Positions 60,048 through 64,000 of a DNA stretch of 64,000 nucleotides are shown here, in pieces. Both the position numbers and the translations under genes were made by a program. Origin of the DNA: Caprella mutica (taxonomy: Eukaryota; Arthropoda; Malacostraca; Amphipoda; Caprellidae); contig CANNZV010001192.1 in assembly GCA_947561585.1 (NCBI GenBank), forward strand, positions 1 through 64,000, written 5' to 3'. Every line of letters starts with the position of its first letter. The first letter of the stretch is position 1. The notes beneath the pieces were generated by a model. It was not told where the DNA came from, ran no database searches, and saw only the letters and a program-made list of their open reading frames with translations.

Positions 60048-60660
60048 TTAGTGAGAAAATGGATCCAGGTCGTCACATTTAAGATAGGCTACTTTAAAGA
60101 AGAAATTTGACTTCCTAGTGAAGATTTCACACTTGAAAATATCCTTGTGCAGACAAAGTTGTGCTTCATGTCTGCCAGTCAGATATTTGGTGCACAAAAT
60201 TTCACTGACTTTTTCAAAAAGCTGAAGAAAATCCACCATAAATTTCCAGTAATTTGTCTGATCCACGAAAATTTTGCTCATTTTTCCACAGAAAATTAAT
60301 GGTAACATAGGAATAAATAGCTAAAAATCGACCGACTTTGCCAGAATATTATTTTCAAAGGGAAAAAATTCCACAGACATGTCGGTGGAATTTTCCACGA
60401 TTTTAGCTATATATTCCTATGATACCATTAATTTTTTGTGGATAAATTGAGAAAATGTTGGTGGATCAGCTGAATTAGCTACTGGAAATTTATGGTGGAT
60501 TTTTTCAGTTTTTTAGACTTTTTTTAAAATTTTAAGTAAAGTCAGTGGAATTTTGTGTCAACCAACATTTTCTTTATTTATCCACAAAAAATTAATGGTA
60601 TCATAGGAATATATAGCTAAAAATCCATCGACTAGGCTAGAATATTATTATCAGACACAG
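60048..60660. repeat. Interlocking palindromic repeats
   Basis: tcataggaatatatagctaa and variants occur in alternating orientation: 60300-60325 against 60400-60430, and 60430-60460 against 60575-60620. gtcngtggaatttt blocks lie at each centre. It is non-coding, and probably several MITE copies stacked together. Confidence 0.6.
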
Positions 60661-61740
60661 AGGGGAAGAAATTCCGAAAAATACAGTCTTGCCCAATTAA
60701 TTCTAATACTTAATTACCTAGCTGAGTTCAGATCGCTAAATACAGACCGAGTAATGGAAAAACCATGAATTTATTAGAGTATGGAAGCAAGACACATTTA
60801 CATAGAATATAATGACTGCTTATCTGGTTGATCAGAAAAATTTGAAGAAGAACACCTCTCTGAAAGGTGTTCATTCAATGAATGCACATCAACATTATTT
60901 TCAGTGTTGTTTTCATAATATTCACTAATTTCACTCTCACTTTGTCTTTGTTCAATGACAGGGTTATTGTCTTGGAGAAGAGGAAGATGGAAGAGCATTT
61001 TCACTTAAAAGTTCATTTGCAAAGTCACTACAAGATTTTTTTATTTTATAATAGTTCTTCCTAAGAGACATAAATGCTTTTTAAATTATTTTTCAATGTT
61101 TTAAACACAAGAAGTTTTGCAGCAGGTGAAATAATACAGAGCGAAATGTTACACAGTGATCTCGGCTAAAAACTGAACGCTATTTTGAAAAGCGGGAAAC
61201 GGTTATAAAGCAGTGTTGCCATTCTACTGTTTATAGCATAAGAAATATCGCAATCTACAGTTAAATAATATTTTTTTAATGACAGAGAGAACACAAAAGA
61301 ATAATATCTACGTATATTAAAAATAATGCTAGTTTATATTATTTATTCTGTCATGTTTCACACAACTTTTTTTCCAAAACTAACACTGACTGTAAATTGC
61401 GGAAAAACGGTTATGTACCTATAGCAGTGTTGCAGCTTCATCGTTTTTAAACAAAGAAATGACGCAATATCACTTTTTGAATAATTTTATAACAAAACAG
61501 ATACCTAATTAAATGAAAAAAATATGTATACTTTAATTATCTAGTTGTTATTTATTAACTATTATTTTTAAATAATATCTTATAATTTAGTTTCAGCTAT
61601 TATATTTTCAACGAATTTCGCCCAAATTTTGACCATTTTAATATAGTATATATCTCAAACAGTTGAAACTAAGATCTTCCAAATCACAATTTTACAATTT
61701 AAATTTGACTCACTTGTCAAATTGATATAATTCAATGCAA
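60661..61740. other. AT-rich stretch, nothing recognised
   Basis: Open frames at 60798-61064 overlap on both strands and have no recognisable domain. Nothing else seen. Confidence 0.3.
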
Positions 61741-61759
61741 AAATTATATTATCATTCTG

Positions 61760-62069
61760 AATATTGGGGCTATGTTTCCCCAATAATGAACCCGATATTA
61801 ATAATTAATATTAAATTGATCAAATAAAAAATTTAGAACGATTAACGGATATGAAAGAAACCAATCAATATAAAAAAAATGTATAATATCATCAACAAGC
61901 TACTATTGAAACTAACATTGCTTTAGTATTGGGGCAATATTCCGTGCAATGTGAGAAATAACACAATATTACCCCAATATTGGGGTAATATTTGTCCCAA
62001 TATTCCAATATTGTCCCAAGATTACAATATTGCCCCAATATTGCCCCAATATCTGCTTGCTACCTGGGA
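61760..62069. repeat. Array end (family H), inverted
   Basis: Repeats of caatattgcccc (61921-62052) ending gctacctggg. Read inwards from the right this is cccaggtagcaagcagatat, which parallels cccacgtagcaaaatttatt at 57360. Confidence 0.75.
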
Positions 62070-62269
62070 AGGGCAGGTGAATATTGAAGATCTGGTAGCA
62101 TCTAGTAAAATATTAAAGATCTGGAAGCATCTGGTAAAATATTAAAGATCTGGTAGCATCGTTGTTTTTATGAATCCATGTCAGTTAAATATCATTCAAA
62201 AACGTTATATATTCCATTGGGTTGTCTTTGAGTTCAGCTTCGATGAATTGAGGAAGTACTACCTTGCCG

Positions 62270-62548
62270 NNNNNNNNNNNNNNNNNNNNNNNNNNNNNNN
62301 NNNNNNNNNNNNNNNNNNNNNNNNNNNNNNNNNNNNNNNNNNNNNNNNNNNNNNNNNNNNNNNNNNNNNNNNNNNNNNNNNNNNNNNNNNNNNNNNNNNN
62401 NNNNNNNNNNNNNNNNNNNNNNNNNNNNNNNNNNNNNNNNNNNNNNNNNNNNNNNNNNNNNNNNNNNNNNNNNNNNNNNNNNNNNNNNNNNNNNNNNNNN
62501 NNNNNNNNNNNNNNNNNNNNNNNNNNNNNNNNNNNNNNNNNNNNNNNN
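62270..62548. other. Assembly gap (279 N)
   Basis: Unknown bases. Open frames spanning it are meaningless inside the gap. Confidence 1.
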
Positions 62549-62749
62549 GCGGACAGCAGAGAAGACACTTCATCCAACTCGAACAACCGTGTAGGCAACC
62601 ATATAGAGGAGGAAATTTCCGGACCAGTTTTCATTTACACAAATGGTAATGGAGATAATTACCAATTTATCCACCAGTCTGAGTTCTTGCCAGCCTTTTC
62701 AAATTTACTGGATTCAGATAAATTTTTAAGACTGAACCATACCCAATGA
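62549..62749 (+). other. Coding-like open segment next to the gap
   Basis: 66 codons open up to a TGA at 62747-62749, with non-repetitive, coding-like composition, for example EEEISGPVFIYTNGNGDNYQ. I recognise no family. On the other side of the gap, on the minus strand, a short segment (KVVLPQFIEAELKDNP) also looks coding-like. The two are on opposite strands, so they need not belong together. Confidence 0.3.
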
Positions 62750-62960
62750 TCAAAAACTGTGGAGCATTGCCTGAATAAAAAGTTTCCAAACAGGTGGATT
62801 AGCAGAGATTCATACGTCTACATAATCATTCAGTCGCAACCCAAATCACAAGATCTTACACCTTGTAATATATCTCTATGGGGATCATCAAACTCATCCC
62901 AGAGATATCAGTGAGATGAAGACCAGAACTTCTCAAGCATTTACTGAAGTGACCTTGGAA
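62750..62960 (+). pseudogene. Tc1/mariner transposase C-terminal fragment
   Basis: CLNKKFPNRWISRDS and SQDLTPCNISLWG match the block usually read FPNRWIGR ... SPDLTPxDFFLWG around the last catalytic acid in this transposase group. The third acidic position appears changed (Asn). Stops and divergence make it a relic. No ends were identified. Confidence 0.5.
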
Positions 62961-63660
62961 ATGTTGCCTCACACTATGACTTTATTACAGATCGGTCTTA
63001 ATTTAGTCATCCAAAACAAAGGGTTTCAAACTAAAATATAATGTATATTAAGTAAAATTTAAATAATCAAATTCCAAATTATTGGAATTATTATTTAAAA
63101 ACCAACTGAATTGAAACAGAACCAATATAGAAATTGTTGAAGTCTAAAAGTTGATTGGAAATCGATTAATGGAAATATAATTATTAACATAATATGTAAA
63201 ATTGTTGAACCTCCAAAGATGATGAAACTACTTCCGGAACTACCTTAAAGTATTATTTCATCTAATTGACTAGAGAATAATGACTGTCCCAGTACCTGGA
63301 CTATCATGAACTTTTCTTTTCAAAATACTCTATAAAGTATTTAAATCCGTTGTTCAATGTCAGTAACTTTTGAAGATTGGCTGGGATTACTTTGACTGGA
63401 AGAAGTTTTTCCTCTGAAATTCATGCATTTCTATATTGGTATTCGATTTAGAAGCAGTTTAAAATTAAAAATTCATCTATACTAGATCGGTAATTGAGGA
63501 TGCTTCTTTCATCAACATTGATTGTTGAATTCATAAACATTGTAGCTTTTGTTTCATCGACATAGATAGTTGAATTCAACATTAATTATAGTTTTGAACT
63601 CATCAACAATATTATAGTTTTAATTCCATCAACATTGATAAATGAATTCATAAATATTGA
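62961..63660. other. AT-rich stretch with weak repeats
   Basis: 63490-63660 has loosely repeated attgataactgaattcataa-type blocks. No gene seen. Confidence 0.35.
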
Positions 63661-63675
63661 TAACTGAATCCATAT

Positions 63676-64000
63676 CCCAGGTAACATTGAGATATTCCCG
63701 GAATATTCCCTCGATATCTATATATTCCCTCATTATCCGCTATCGTAAAATGATATCGAGGGAATATTCCAGGGATTAGTGAAAATTAGTTGACCCCCTA
63801 AAGATATCGAAAGAATATTCCAGGAATTAGTGAAAATTAGTTGATCCCCTAAAAAAATCGAGGGAATATTCCAGGAATTAGTGAAATTTAGTTGATCCCC
63901 TAACGATATCGAGGGAATATTCAAGGAATTAGTTAAAATTAGTTGATCCCTAACGATATCGAGGGAATATTCCCGGAATTAGTGAAAATTAGTTGATCAC
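63676..64000. repeat. 51-base tandem array with CCCAGGTAACA end (family I)
   Basis: Starts cccaggtaacattgagatat. From 63752 it has five units of about 51 bases (gatatcgagggaatattcca, then ggaattagtgaaaattagtt, gatcccctaa), running off the window. The terminus resembles that of family H (cccaggtagca). Confidence 0.85.

Noticed and set aside
62170..62749. Open frames of 104-161 codons across the gap
   Set aside because: Most of their length is unknown bases.
63733..63924. Open frame of 63 codons with 17-residue repeats
   Set aside because: It reflects the 51-base DNA repeat; the unit is a divergent non-coding array.

Overview
The window is AT-rich nuclear DNA of a metazoan, most likely an insect. 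The mix of elements (BEL/Pao, a CR1/Jockey-type LINE, DIRS, P-like, mariner, hAT-like, pogo-like, Foldback-like and Helitron-like) and the AT-rich filler fit arthropods. A hemipteran is only a guess. No bacterial features, rRNA, tRNA, CRISPR array or confident host protein-coding gene were seen. Nearly everything recognisable is mobile or derived from mobile DNA. There is a 279-base assembly gap at 62270-62548.

Layout. 1-9170 holds AT-rich filler, two copies of a 1.0-1.1 kb element with array-type inverted ends (835-1970 and 7206-8245), and a larger palindromic element (6379-8624) around the second copy. 10013-13384 is a decayed non-LTR retrotransposon on the minus strand, followed by a mariner-type transposase scrap (13905-14128). 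15.7-17.1 kb and 19.7 kb hold short arrays and palindromes. A third, cleanest copy of the array-ended element lies at 21389-22404 with a perfect 9-base target duplication. A P-element-like transposase relic with a recognisable intron follows (22860-23945). 28.1-30.5 kb is a nest of hAT-like, pogo-like and foldback elements.

34341-39641 is a structurally complete DIRS-type tyrosine-recombinase retrotransposon: inverted terminal repeats, an internal complementary region, gag with an apparent intron, RT/RNase H, and recombinase. Its coding sequence is broken. 40761-48659 is the most striking unit: a BEL/Pao LTR retrotransposon on the minus strand with one intact polyprotein of about 1,956 residues and 805-base LTRs that differ at one position, so it inserted very recently and may be competent.

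49.2-63.9 kb has more arrays, a Helitron-like end, and a mariner (53183-55432) with a 908-base array-ended element (53304-54211) nested inside it. It also has a 170-base higher-order satellite and arrays bounded by a CCCAGGTARCA motif.

The recurring theme is a set of sequence-unrelated elements whose ends are degenerate tandem arrays of 14-22 bases. Two families with both ends visible have 9-base target duplications and a similar terminal motif (GG-T-C/T-AGG type). This is the architecture of Drosophila Foldback elements, and it suggests one amplification system that uses many different array sequences.
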